NCBI RefSeq assembly: GCF_047495875.1
Contig: NC_092459.1
Span: 40,288,490-40,352,489 of the forward strand
Direction: 5' to 3'
Source of the DNA: Pithys albifrons albifrons
Taxonomy: Eukaryota > Chordata > Aves > Passeriformes > Thamnophilidae
Length of the DNA: 64,000 bases
In this document: positions 34,467-45,092 of the stretch, one piece after another
Position numbering within the stretch: position 1 is the stretch's first letter
Layout of the letters: every line of letters starts with the position of its first letter
Program-made: the position numbers and the translations under genes
Notes under the pieces: generated by a model
What the model saw: only the letters and a program-made list of their open reading frames with translations
Told to the model about the DNA's origin: nothing
Databases searched by the model: none

Positions 34467-36472
34467 GTATGGCCAGACTTCACGAGCGAAGATTTGGGCA
34501 GGGCTCTCCCCACGTGGGTGTGCCCTTCCAGCCTGCGCAGTGGATTTTTTAAGTGGGGCACAGCGTGCGCAGAACTGGCCCCACCGTTTAAGTCCTGAGG
34601 TCCATCTGCCACGGCCCAGCGAGCTTGGACAGTGACAGGGAAGTCCTCGGGACTGTCACAGCACCCGGTACTAACCGGGACTGACCCTGCTGAGCATCCG
34701 AGATGTGACGGGATGGGATGGCAGGGAGGCATTGAACTGCCAGGGGACGGTCCCACTGAGTCTTGAACTCAGGTCCTTGGGATTTGGAGTCTGGAGTGCT
34801 CTCCTTTACACCACGGGACCACCCTTCCCACTAGTGACACAAGGCCAAATATACAGCAGAGCATCCAAATCGCAGTGAAACGAACTTTGTTTTCCACTGA
34901 AAGGGGGTGGGGGGAGGGAAGGATGAATTCTGGCTAAAATCTAATCAATTCAAACATTAGCAAGATACCAGCAGAGGGGAACATCAACTGAGAAGCCATT
35001 AAGACACACTGATTCTGACATCACCACTGCACACAACAGGTTGTGAAGCAAACAGGTTCAAAGAATGGATCCACTTTACAGGTATCTACTTACAAAGGAA
35101 AATGCAGCTATTACCCTCCTTTATGATGATGGGTTAAGGTTTTTTAGTTAGCTGTTCTATCAATTCAATTGGACATGGCCTTTTTTGCTTTCTCTCTCTC
35201 TCTAGCAAACACAAATAAACAAAAGAACATTTATTGGTGCTTCAAGAGCTGTTCCCTGATGTCTGATCACAGACCAGGAACCTGAATCTATTAAGAATCT
35301 GTTTACCAATGAAGAAACAGAAGCCAATTCAGGATTCTTTTTGTTTTATACAGAAGCACAATCACATGAGCAAAACAGTCCACTGACTTGCATTTAATTT
35401 CAGTTACAGGTACTTAACTTACCATGAAAAGTTCATGTGATATCTCAAAATTTTGGTGGAGTTTATAAGAGCAAACATGGTCTGAAATGAGTTCTTTTGC
35501 GTGATATTTAAAAAGAAAAAAATCTATTCAAAGGCCAGACCAGGATGTGCTGAAGTTTTATTAAAGCAAATTACTGGTAGGAAAACTGTCACCCTTGAGA
35601 GGATGCTGAGGCAGCTCCTCCGCTGACAACAAAGCTGAGAGAGCAACACAGATGGGACTTACCTTGATCTCCAGCAACTTCTGAGAGCCAACAGCACTCA
35701 GAAAAAATTTAAACTTGATGTCAAACTCTCTGCTCAGTATTTAACCTAACTTTTTGTCGGGTAAAAACACAGAGCAAGAAAAGATTTTTTAAAAGGCACC
35801 TTTCCACTCCTCTCCTTGACTGACTTGCATCGCAGCTACAGATTAACTCTCAGTGTTAATGTGTTCTTTTAGGAAAAAGAGGCAACTCCTTCACCCTATT
35901 TGTTTGCATAAGATATTTTCCAGTATAGTTGTATGATGTGTCCAGACACACCATACACTGAAAAGCTTACAAGTAGAGGTACTTACCAGTAAACAGTTTT
36001 CAGTGGTAATTCACAAGCTCACCTTTAATTACAGGAAATTCCCCCCAGCACTTTGCAAAAAACACAGTTATCTTGAAGTAAATTAAGATTTTGACACCAC
36101 TGAGAATGCACCCTGTCAAGAAGAGTATGGTTTCCTCAGAATTTCCCAAAGGCACAGTGCTTGGTGATGGCCCCTGCAGTTCACTGCCCACTGATGTCAA
36201 TGACAGGGCCATTGTCATGGCAAGGCCCCCAACAGACCTTGAGCACTGACAGACTGACTCAGATTCCTCGGAGAACTCCGCCTTGGCAGTTTCAATACTG
36301 TGGGCTCATGACACCTGTTACCCAGTTCAACAGTGCTTGTGCAGAGGTAACGATGCTCTGACCTCTCAACAGAGAGGGAGTCTTAGGGAGTGAGGTGCAG
36401 TCCTGCAAATGACAGGCAAGAAAGCCTGCTTGTTCTTCTGGAGACACTATCTTCCTTACATGCCTTATTGTA

Positions 36473-37635
36473 GAGTCATAGAATCACAGAATCGATTGGG
36501 TTGGAAAAGACCTCCGGGATCATCAGGTTCAACCCTTGGTCCAACTCCAGTCCATTTACTAGTTCATGGCACTCAGTGCCACGTCCAATCTTAGTTTAAA
36601 AATCTCCAGGGGATGGTGAATCCACCACCTCTCTGGGCAGACCATTCCAATGCCTGATTACTCTCTCTGGAAAGAATTTTTTTCTGATATCCAACTTAAA
36701 TTTCCCCTGGTAGAGCTTAAGCCCGTGCCCCCTTGACCTATTGCTGAGTGCCTGGGAGAAGAGACCAACCCCCACCTGGCTAGAACTTCCCTTCAGGTAC
36801 TTCTAGACAGTGATGAGGTCACCTCTAAGCCTCATCTTCTCCAGGCTAAACAATCCGAGCTCCCTCAGCCTCTCCCCATAGGACTTATGCTCCAGTCCCT
36901 TCACCAGCCTTGTTGCTCTTCTCTGGACTCGCTCAAGCACCTCAGTATCTTTCCTGAACTGAGGGGCCCAGAACTGAACACAGTACTCAAGGTGTGGCCT
37001 CACCAACGCAGAGTACAGGGGAAGGATCACTTCCCTGGTCCTGCTGGCCAAGCTATTTTTGATACAGGCCAGGATCCCATTGGCCTTCTTGGCCACACTG
37101 TTGGCTCATGTTCAGCTTCCTGTCAATTAGTACTCCAAGGTCCCTTTCTGCCTGGCTGCTCTCCAGCCACTCTGTGCCCAGCCTGTAGCGCTGCAGGGGG
37201 TTGTTGTGGCCAAAGTGCAGGACCCGGCACTTGGCCTTATTGAACTTCATCCCATTGCAATCAGCCCATCTCTCAAGTCTATCCAGATCCCTCTGCAGAG
37301 CCCTCCTGCCTTCCTGCAGGTTGACACTCCCTCCCAACTTGGTGTCATCAGCAAATTTGCTGATGATGGACTCAATCTCCTCAACTAAATCATCAACAAA
37401 GATGTTAAACAGGACTGGACCCAATACAGACCCCTGGGGAACACCACTGGTGACTGGCCGCCAGCTGGATGCAGCTCCATTCACCAGCACTCTCTGGGCC
37501 CAACCCTCCATCCAGCTCTTAATCCAGGAGAGGGTACACTTGTCCAGGCCATGGGCTACCAGCTTTTCCAGGAGTATATTATGGGAGACAGTGTCAAAGG
37601 CCTTGCTGAAGTCCAGATAGACCACATCCACAGCC
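36473..37635 (-). mobile_element. CR1 LINE, 1.16 kb, with 3' part of the reverse transcriptase ORF
   Basis: The 3' end at 36473 reads tagagtcatagaatcacaga. The minus strand carries the C-terminal half of a reverse transcriptase and the region after it. Confidence 0.95.
36803..37631 (-). pseudogene. CR1 reverse transcriptase remnant, frameshifted
   Basis: The minus strand from 37631 encodes a LINE reverse transcriptase fragment with [14 protein letters not shown], the [11 protein letters not shown] block and the catalytic FADDTKLGG (the FADD form of the YxDD box). The frame is lost near 37100, just after KLNMSQQ, apparently through a small deletion. It resumes in another frame ([20 protein letters not shown] to 36803). 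The N-terminal half, endonuclease and ORF1 are missing through 5' truncation, so the copy is dead. Confidence 0.9.
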
Positions 37636-40600
37636 TACGACATGAGCTGCAGCAGAACTGAAAAATAACAAGAAATTTCCTCTGCAAAGATAATCAAGAT
37701 CTGTCCCTAAATAAAATTTAATACAGATAATGGACAGTCTCAATTGCTCCAATACATGCAACTAGTGCAAGACAAGAGGCACAGAGACTTAGGAAGTCCA
37801 CTCAGCTTCAGAAAGGCACCAGAAAGACAAGTTACCATACCTAGCTGTCCAAATGAGCACATCCTGCAGACACTTCCTTGCTACTCCTAAGAAATTCTCA
37901 TCACTGTGGCACTGTGCTTCTTACCAATATGTTACACAACATCCAAACTACACAGAATACCTCACACATCAGCAGCTTCAGTAGCAGAGACAGATTCTGA
38001 ATGACTTTCCAGGAAATTCCTGGAAAGGAAATATCTTAGCAATGAGAAAAGAGTATTCTTTGAAAGATGAAATTAAGTAAGATATTTGTTAGAAGCTGGA
38101 CTACCTCAACTCCCAAGAAATCCGGAGACAGCCCAGGACACGCTGTCTCTAGGAGAGTGGCAAGCACCTTCTGCTGTGTCATGAGCTGAAGATATGAAGG
38201 TTAGGAACTCCTACATCAGATATCAACATAATTCAACCAGATCTTCAGGATCTGGCAGTCTGGTTTATTCAGCCCTGTAGACAGGTGGACTAATGACTCT
38301 GGAACCTACAGAACCACAGCCAATAATCAAGTGCTTTCTGATGCTGAGGGGAGGCTGTTGGATCACTTTTCTGATCACATGACTCATCATTCCTGAAGAG
38401 CAGGTTAATATATAATACAAGATGGCCTGACAAGCCTTACTTGTAAACTGAGCTCTAATACAGAGCTGCAGAAGTTTTTCTGGTGACTAAAGATCTTGTC
38501 TTGCAGGCATTCCAAACAGGCATTCCATTTTAGCAAAGAAGTATCCATTAATTAAATAAACAAAGAAGCTGAAACTGGAGGCCATCATGCACACTGGGAG
38601 CAGCCCTACACAGCCAGTCTTGGCACCCCAGAGTTTAAAGACAACACCCTTTTTTGATACTCAATTCGTAGGTCACATATCCAGTAAAAAAACACCAAAC
38701 AAGCAGATGTCCCACCTCCTCTAAGAGAACCTGCCAGCGGAGCCATGACTTTTTGACTATATTTAGCTCTACAGAGTAGTTGAAGGGAAAGACTTCAAGA
38801 GGTAAGAGTGCTCGTTTGTACTAAACTGCAAGTACTGGTTTTGAAACAAATTAATATTAAATAATCAGTGTAATTAGCTAGGTAATCTTTTGGTGTGAGC
38901 TTAAGACAACACAAGTAGCAAAGACACATCAGTCTCTGATGGTCTTTATAGAATTCCCAGACTGCAGAAGTCATCCATATGACACACCTTGAGGAGGATC
39001 TCACAAGGATTACATACTCTGTGGACATGGATTTAAAGGAAAACAGAGATGTCTTAGAAGCAGAGCTCCCTGAAATACACAGATCTTTCACGTGAGCACC
39101 TTACTCTAATGTAAGGCCTTTTCCTTTCATTCAAGATAGTTGGTATTGGCGCTGTGGAGTTTTTGCACAGTGATTGAAGGCTTATGATGAATTTCCATGA
39201 TCAATTTTGTGGAACTGTTCACTTGCAAACAGGATAAATCAAACCATACATTCACCACACCTGGAGCAAAGCAGTTGGCAGAAAGACAGGGATCAGACCA
39301 GCACCTCCAAGAGTTCCAGCACAACAGTGTTGCTTGAGGGCTGTTCCCCCTCCTCCCCTTCCTGCTACTGTGCTATTGCTTCAACAGGGCCATGATAACA
39401 CAGACATCACAGGTGAGGCTGGAAGGACTAGTGGATAAATACTCTAGGGATACAACACCAACAGTTCATGTTTCTCCCATGGAATTACATAGAGCAGCTC
39501 ATCAGGTTATCATCAATAACCAACTGAGATGGAATCTGAAGTCAACAAAGGACACATTCCAAGAACATCTATCTCAGTGTACTTGAAACTGAAAGGAAGT
39601 GTAAAATGAGCACTTCTTCCATGACTGTGCCACTGGAATAAAGGCTACTTTCCTGTAAGAAACCACACATAACAGGTATGGCTGAAGAGGGAACTGCAAT
39701 GGAAAAATGGCCTCATATACCCAAGGGAGCCATCCTTCCAAGAAGATAAATTTAATCCAGAAAGGGTGTCACAAGAATTATCAGCTGGTGGTCTTGACAT
39801 GGGAGACCCAGGTAAGCCAGAACACCTCTGAAGCTGAAAAGATCTGGGAGTGTGGAAAAGCACTGCATCCTATGCACTCAGACAGGAACAAACCCCAGAA
39901 GTTACTACAGAGAGGCTACAGACACACAGAGTCAGAGGAAATGCAAACCATGACTCAGACAAAAGCACACCAGCTTTTATTTTATTTGGGAGAATTAATA
40001 TTCACTACTACATGAACTCAGATGCTGATTAGAAAATTAAATATTTATGGTGAGTTAAGTCTGCCATAAATCAGAAAAAGTTAAAGTTAACTGTCTGTCC
40101 TGCTACTCTGTTTCACCCAGCACATTTTTTTGGTAAAGACTTCGATACATAATCTACAGCACCACCCAAAATCGTTGCAGGCATTTAATGTCCAGATACT
40201 ATGCATCGTTTCTCCTCCTGAGAACCAGATTCTGCATCAATGTGCCTGCTGATGTCTTGCTAACAGACTCCAAACAAAAAGCGTGTAAAATCCTCCCAGC
40301 CTATTTACAGCTGTCTATCACTAAAATGCTGGAAGTCAACTTCAGTTACTCCACCTAATTTTTTTAATATCAGAACTGTTCTTTCTCAGATTGAAGAACA
40401 GAGGCTTTCCAAATGAGTAGCCAAGATCCAAAATACAAAAGCAGAAAAAGAATTGATGAAAACTGCTTGGTAGTCATCTATGAAGTCTTCCAGAACCTGG
40501 TTCATGCATCAGCACATCTGATTAATATTTACAGTGCTACCAAGATGAAGGAGACTGAACAAAGACCAAATTAAAAAAAAAAAGTACTGTGAAATCATCT

Positions 40601-42049
40601 TCAGTGAGCCATGTGAGCAATACAGCATCCAAGGTCTGTTATTTCAAACTTAAATCCATATATCCACTGAGCTGAAGCCAACTCTTCAAAATTAACAAAA
40701 GGACCAGATATTGACAAGTCATGTACCATTTACTTATTTTTTGTATTTCAAATAAGAACAAACACATGTTCTGATTACCATAAAGCACCAAACCCACTGC
40801 TAAATATTTATTACCACAGGAACATCATAATAACTTGAGTAGTTTAAGTAAAAAGCTCCATTTTGTTTGGGGGGAAGAAAAAAAAGTCTTGATCTGAATT
40901 ATTCTTTTCATGTATCATTGCACTGGAAGTCCTGATGCTACAGTTTCAATTAGCCCTGTAACACAGCATTGCTTTCCCCCCCCAGTAAGTGAACTGTCCA
41001 TCTGCGACCTCCTCCATGATGAACATGCTCTGCACAAAACATTTATAGTACCAATAACAACATAAGCCAACGACTATTCCTCTCTAGTCATGAGCAGGTA
41101 TTACCCCCAATGACAAATACAGTTATCACTTAGTGAAGAGGGATCAGCTAGTGATGAAAGTTAAGAATGCTTAATAACAACAACCACAATGTTATCTGCC
41201 ACCAAAGTCGGACTTACAATCACCACAAACCTCAGCCATGAAAAGAAGTGAGCCTGGACACTTGTGTCTCCACAGTATCTCTGCATAATCCTGCATTTAA
41301 CTAAAAATCAAACGTGGTTATGACTCCACTCTACCACTCCAGCTCATACAAATTATCCCCCATAAAATTGCGGAACTACAAGAAATTTGTGGACTCTCCA
41401 GCCCTACAACACCTCTGAGCCCAAGAGAGGGGAAACCACTCTTACCAGAGCAGGAGCTTGCATGTCCCATGGGACAAGGACAATACAGGAAGTCTTGTAA
41501 TGGCGTAACAGCAGAGATAACAGGTTTACTGCTTCACCAAATAACTCGGGAAGCTTCTCTTCTGATTTGTCACTGAATGGTCACTAATCCTACTGACTTG
41601 GCCCTGGACAAAGCCAAGGCTCTCAGTCCTCTCTTCCAGAGTCAGGGGAGCTGCAGCATGTCACTCTCACAAGAGGCACCACCTTTAGTGCAGCTTGACT
41701 TCAAAATTCAAAAGGGGTTTGTAACTCCTACCAACAATCCAGCTATTTGGCTGGACTAGTATTGTAACCCTGTCTTTGTGAAATGATGTTTGAACACTGT
41801 CTGCCGGCAGACATGCCTTACATTTTGAAGACCACAGTTCCCCATCTTTGAAAGGTAACTGACCCTTTGCCTTAAAATAAATCCTTTAGGGCAACACTTG
41901 CTCCTACACCTTCCAGTAAAGCCTGTTTCCTTGAAAACATTTGCAGGTATAACTGTAAGAGAAGAAATGAGCAACAACCAAGGTGGCTGAACCCTGTGAT
42001 TTGTTACAGAAACCCGGTAAATTTCAGCTGGGGGTGCACACCATGGAAT

Positions 42050-42440
42050 CAGCCAAAGGTTTGGGTTGGAAGGGACCTTCAAAGACCATCTAGTCTTTGC
42101 AAAGAACATGCACAAAACAAGGTTGCTGAAAGCAATGTCCAATCTGCTCTTGCACATTTTCAATCAAGGGGTGTGTATAACTTCTCTGGGAAACCCATTC
42201 CACTCTCTCACTCCTCTTATCATAAAAATTTCTTTCTTATATCCAGTCTAAAGCTGTATTTCCATTTAAAACTGTTGCTCCTTGTCCTAGGCCCTGGTAA
42301 CAAGTCTTTCCCCATCTTTCTTATAGGCCCCCTTTAAGTACTGAAAGACCTCAATAAGGTGTTCACAGAGCCTTCACTTTTCCAGGCTGAACAATCCCAA
42401 TTCTCACTGCCTGTCTCCATAGGAGAAGGGCTCCAGCAAT
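42050..42440 (-). mobile_element. CR1 LINE 3' fragment, different subfamily
   Basis: It reads tttgggttggaagggacctt, then caaagaccatctagtc, later caggctgaacaatcccaatt. It is more diverged than the copies with gacctccgag and is probably older. Confidence 0.85.
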
Positions 42441-43233
42441 CCGACCATTTCTATGGCCCCATCCTTAACTGTAAAGCCTAGTACATCCCACCAAACTTCA
42501 CTTTAACAACTTTTTGGGATTGTCTAAAGAAGTACAGAGAACTTCCGTGGAGAAGAACTGAAAACAAAAAGTCTTCCAAGCCCGTGACCTGTTTGAGGAC
42601 CCGTTTAAAAACACCCCCTGCATTTGCCAAGCTGCTGAACCAGGTTCGAGTATCTTAAAAATGCTGCTGCGTGTGAGGATATTGTTAATTTTAGTTCTCT
42701 GGAGCCCTCCAGTGGAACGAATTCACAGGAACGGCCACGAAGCCCTGAAACAGCACAAATATCCCACAAATACACTTCACCCGCAGGAGCCGGTGCTGAC
42801 ACAGCCAGCAAATCCCAGTGCACATGTTGCTTCCCTAACTAGGTTACTGACTAAACCAAGCCGACCCTCCCCGCTCCTTCGGGGCGGCGGGGCCTCGCGC
42901 GCGCTCCCGGCATCCCCGAATCCCGGGATTCACATCCCTGCCATCCCCGCCGTGCCCGCGCGCTCCGCATCGGCCTCTCCCGGTGGCGGCGCCGTGGCGG
43001 CCGCGGGACATGCGCAGTGCGGGCAAGGCGCGCGCCCCGAGCCCCGGGGGGGAGGGTGGCGGCGGCGCGCGGGGTCTGGGGGCTCCCGGGGGGTCCCCGC
43101 CGGCCCCTCGCGCACTCGCCGCGCATGCGCAGCGCGCCGCCTCTCCCCCTCCCCCAGGCGGGCGGCGGGGGAGGGCGAGCGGCTCTCGGCTCGTCCCTTC
43201 TCGTCCAGGCCGCCGCTTCTTCACGCCCAGCGA

Positions 43234-43275
43234 GCAGCTGCTGCTGCTGCTGCTGCTGCTGCCGCTGCCGCTGCC
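43234..43275. repeat. CTG/CCG trinucleotide run
   Basis: About nine CTG units followed by ccgctgccgctgcc. On the PNISR sense strand it is CAG, just inside intron 1. Confidence 0.85.
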
Positions 43276-43398
43276 ACCGCGGCGCGCAGCGCCCTCCCAA
43301 CTCGGCTCGGCGGAGGAGGAGCGAAGGGGAAGATCGGGTCAGCGACACCCGCCGGCCCCCCGGGAGCGCTGGCGAGCGCAGCCCGCTCCCCTACTTAC

Positions 43399-43660
43399 GC
43401 TCTCCCCTGCCTCCCAACGCCGCCGGTGCCGCCGCTCCGCGGCCGCGCTGCCCCCGCTTTCACTCCTCGTCTTCACGGACAAGACAATATGGCGCCCGCT
43501 GCCGCTCACCCGGAAATGAAGAGCGTAACGGTGTTGACCCGCGCCTGCCATACGAGGACGCCTGCCCCGCCATCTTTGTTGAGGGCTCGCGGGCGGTGCT
43601 TCCCTTTTCCGTTCCCCCGGTGCGAGCGGCAGCGCCGCCATCTTTACTGCGGGCAGCCGC
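43399..43660 (-). other. PNISR: PNISR noncoding exon 1 (5' end approximate)
   Basis: A perfect donor (GAGAGC|GTAAGTAGG) ends at 43399 inside the island and is the expected partner of the acceptor at 29178. The right-hand limit is a guess from the YY1 sites. If transcription begins to the right of 43641, the exon carries an upstream AUG in good context. Confidence 0.55.
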
Positions 43661-44733
43661 GCAGGGTCTGCCGCTGGCTCAGCTCCATGGCAGCCAAGGC
43701 CGGGCGGGGCGGGAAGGAAGACGGGGACGGAGCCAGCGGGAATCACCGACCCAGCTGCGTTCGTGTGAGGAGACCCATGGGAAGCTCGTCAGCCCTTCGC
43801 AGGCAGCTGGTGGTCAGGCAGTGTTTCCAGTGCGGAGGGTGGAGCGCCATGAAGTCTGTAAAGGTGGTGTGTAAGGATATAAGTGGGCAGACTCTGGACA
43901 GCGATCCTACACTGAAATACCTAACTTGAAGTGTTGCAGAGTGTTAGCGTTCCAAGTCAGATCCGTGTATGTGTATCTGGAGCGTTCGTGGAGCAGGATA
44001 ATTCTCCCAAGGAATTTTGGTTTTGAATGTCCAGATTAACTTTTAAGTTATTGTGAGGTCTACCTTGAACTTTCCCTTTTAGTTTAGTTTATGAAAATAA
44101 GCCAAAATTGGCCTTGGTGAACAAGTCTTGTACCGACACTGGGGGTGATTCTGTAGACAAGGACCGAGTGGTTGCAATTCCTTTGTGTGGAACAGGAATT
44201 TTCATTAGCTGGCACATCACTTAGCGCTGTGATCACTGCCTTCCCTTCCTGTAGCGTCCTGGGGGTACACGCCTAGAACATCTACAATCTTTCAGATCCT
44301 GGCATAAAAGTAACATTAGCGCCCACATGGAGTAACAGAGTAGGTTACCTTCTGTAACTCTACAGAAAATCAACAGATTCAAGGAACTTTGAGGGTTTCA
44401 TTGTTAGATTTGTCGGTGCCACTTATGCTACAAGTTACTATTATTTGAATTCCCTTTCTGTGTCACAAGGAGTGACAGGATCGAGAAGGCTTTCCATGGA
44501 CAGAAGTGCCACGGTAGTTTTAAGTCTGTCCAGTGTTGACTGGTGTGATAGGGAACCACATTCCAGCTGAAACCCTGGAGTTGTGCTCGCGGATGGGCAG
44601 GTTTTCAGCCAGTACTGAAACGGGTTGCGAGGGAGCCCCACTCTTGGTCCTGTGCTCTTCTCTCAGAATTACAGGACTCAGTTCTTAAAAAGGGAACAAA
44701 CTGTCCACTAATCTGTGACCCGTGTCACAGATG

Positions 44734-45092
44734 TCTGTATGGCCAAACTTCAGGAGCGAAGATTTGGGCGGGGCTCTCCCCACGTGGGTGTGCCCTTCCA
44801 GCCTGCGCAGTGGATTTTTTAGGTGGGGCACACCGTGCGCAGAACTGGCCCCACTGTTTAAGTGCTGAGGTCCATTTGCCACGGCCGAGCGAGCTTGGAC
44901 AGCGACAGGGAAGTCCTCAGGACTGTCACAGCACCCGGTACTAACCGGGGCTGACCCTGCTGAGCATCCGAGATGTGACGGGATGGGATGGCAGGGAGGC
45001 ATTGAACTGGCAGGGGACGGTCCCCACTGAGACTGGAAGGCAGGTCCTTGGGATTTGGAGTCTGGAGTGCTCTCCTTTACACCACGGGACCG
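44734..45092 (-). mobile_element. tRNA/5S chimeric SINE, copy 3
   Basis: Full length on the minus strand: tRNA-like head at 45091, 5S-like part with the internal deletion, body, and tail ending GGCCATACAGACATC. A 15-base duplication with one mismatch (cccgtgtcacagatg / cccgtgccacagatg) flanks it at 44719-44733 and 45093-45107. The B box is degraded in this copy. Confidence 0.93.

Larger units (their letters stand above)
34134..34824 (-). mobile_element. tRNA/5S chimeric SINE, copy 2b (outer, interrupted)
   Basis: On the minus strand the head is at 34820 (GGTCCCGTGGTGTAAAGGAG), followed by the 5S-like part with the internal deletion, then the body, then a tail reaching 34467. The last bases of the tail lie at 34134-34146, beyond an inserted second element. 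The outer flanks carry the 11-base duplication ttcccactagt at 34123-34133 and 34825-34835. Confidence 0.92.
29179..43398 (-). other. PNISR intron 1, about 14 kb
   Basis: It runs between the noncoding first exon and the exon with the start codon. It holds CR1 pieces at 33836, 36473 and 42050 and the nested SINE pair at 34134-34824. GC-richer patches at 29800-30500 and 31800-32130 show no recognisable gene. Confidence 0.75.
42870..43780 (-). promoter_or_regulatory. PNISR: CpG island, PNISR promoter
   Basis: Extreme GC and CpG density. On the minus strand it has two YY1-type AAGATGGCG sites (43634-43645 and 43568-43578), a GGCGCCATATTG near 43488 and an ETS-type CCGGAAAT at 43510. YY1 sites in this orientation usually sit just downstream of a TATA-less start, which suggests initiation around 43650-43700. 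The island also holds a run of about nine CTG (43240-43270). Long open frames here come from base composition. Confidence 0.75.

Noticed and set aside
34104..34756. Open frames sharing peptides with those near 9.9, 44.7 and 59.2 kb, which could look like a small protein family
   Set aside because: The shared peptides (such as [11 protein letters not shown]) are translations of the SINE body on either strand. They follow the repeat and not codon constraint.
42661..43929. A 422-codon plus-strand open frame and several others through the CpG island
   Set aside because: High GC removes stop codons. The frames lack conserved protein features, and the region has promoter motifs and a splice donor for PNISR on the minus strand.
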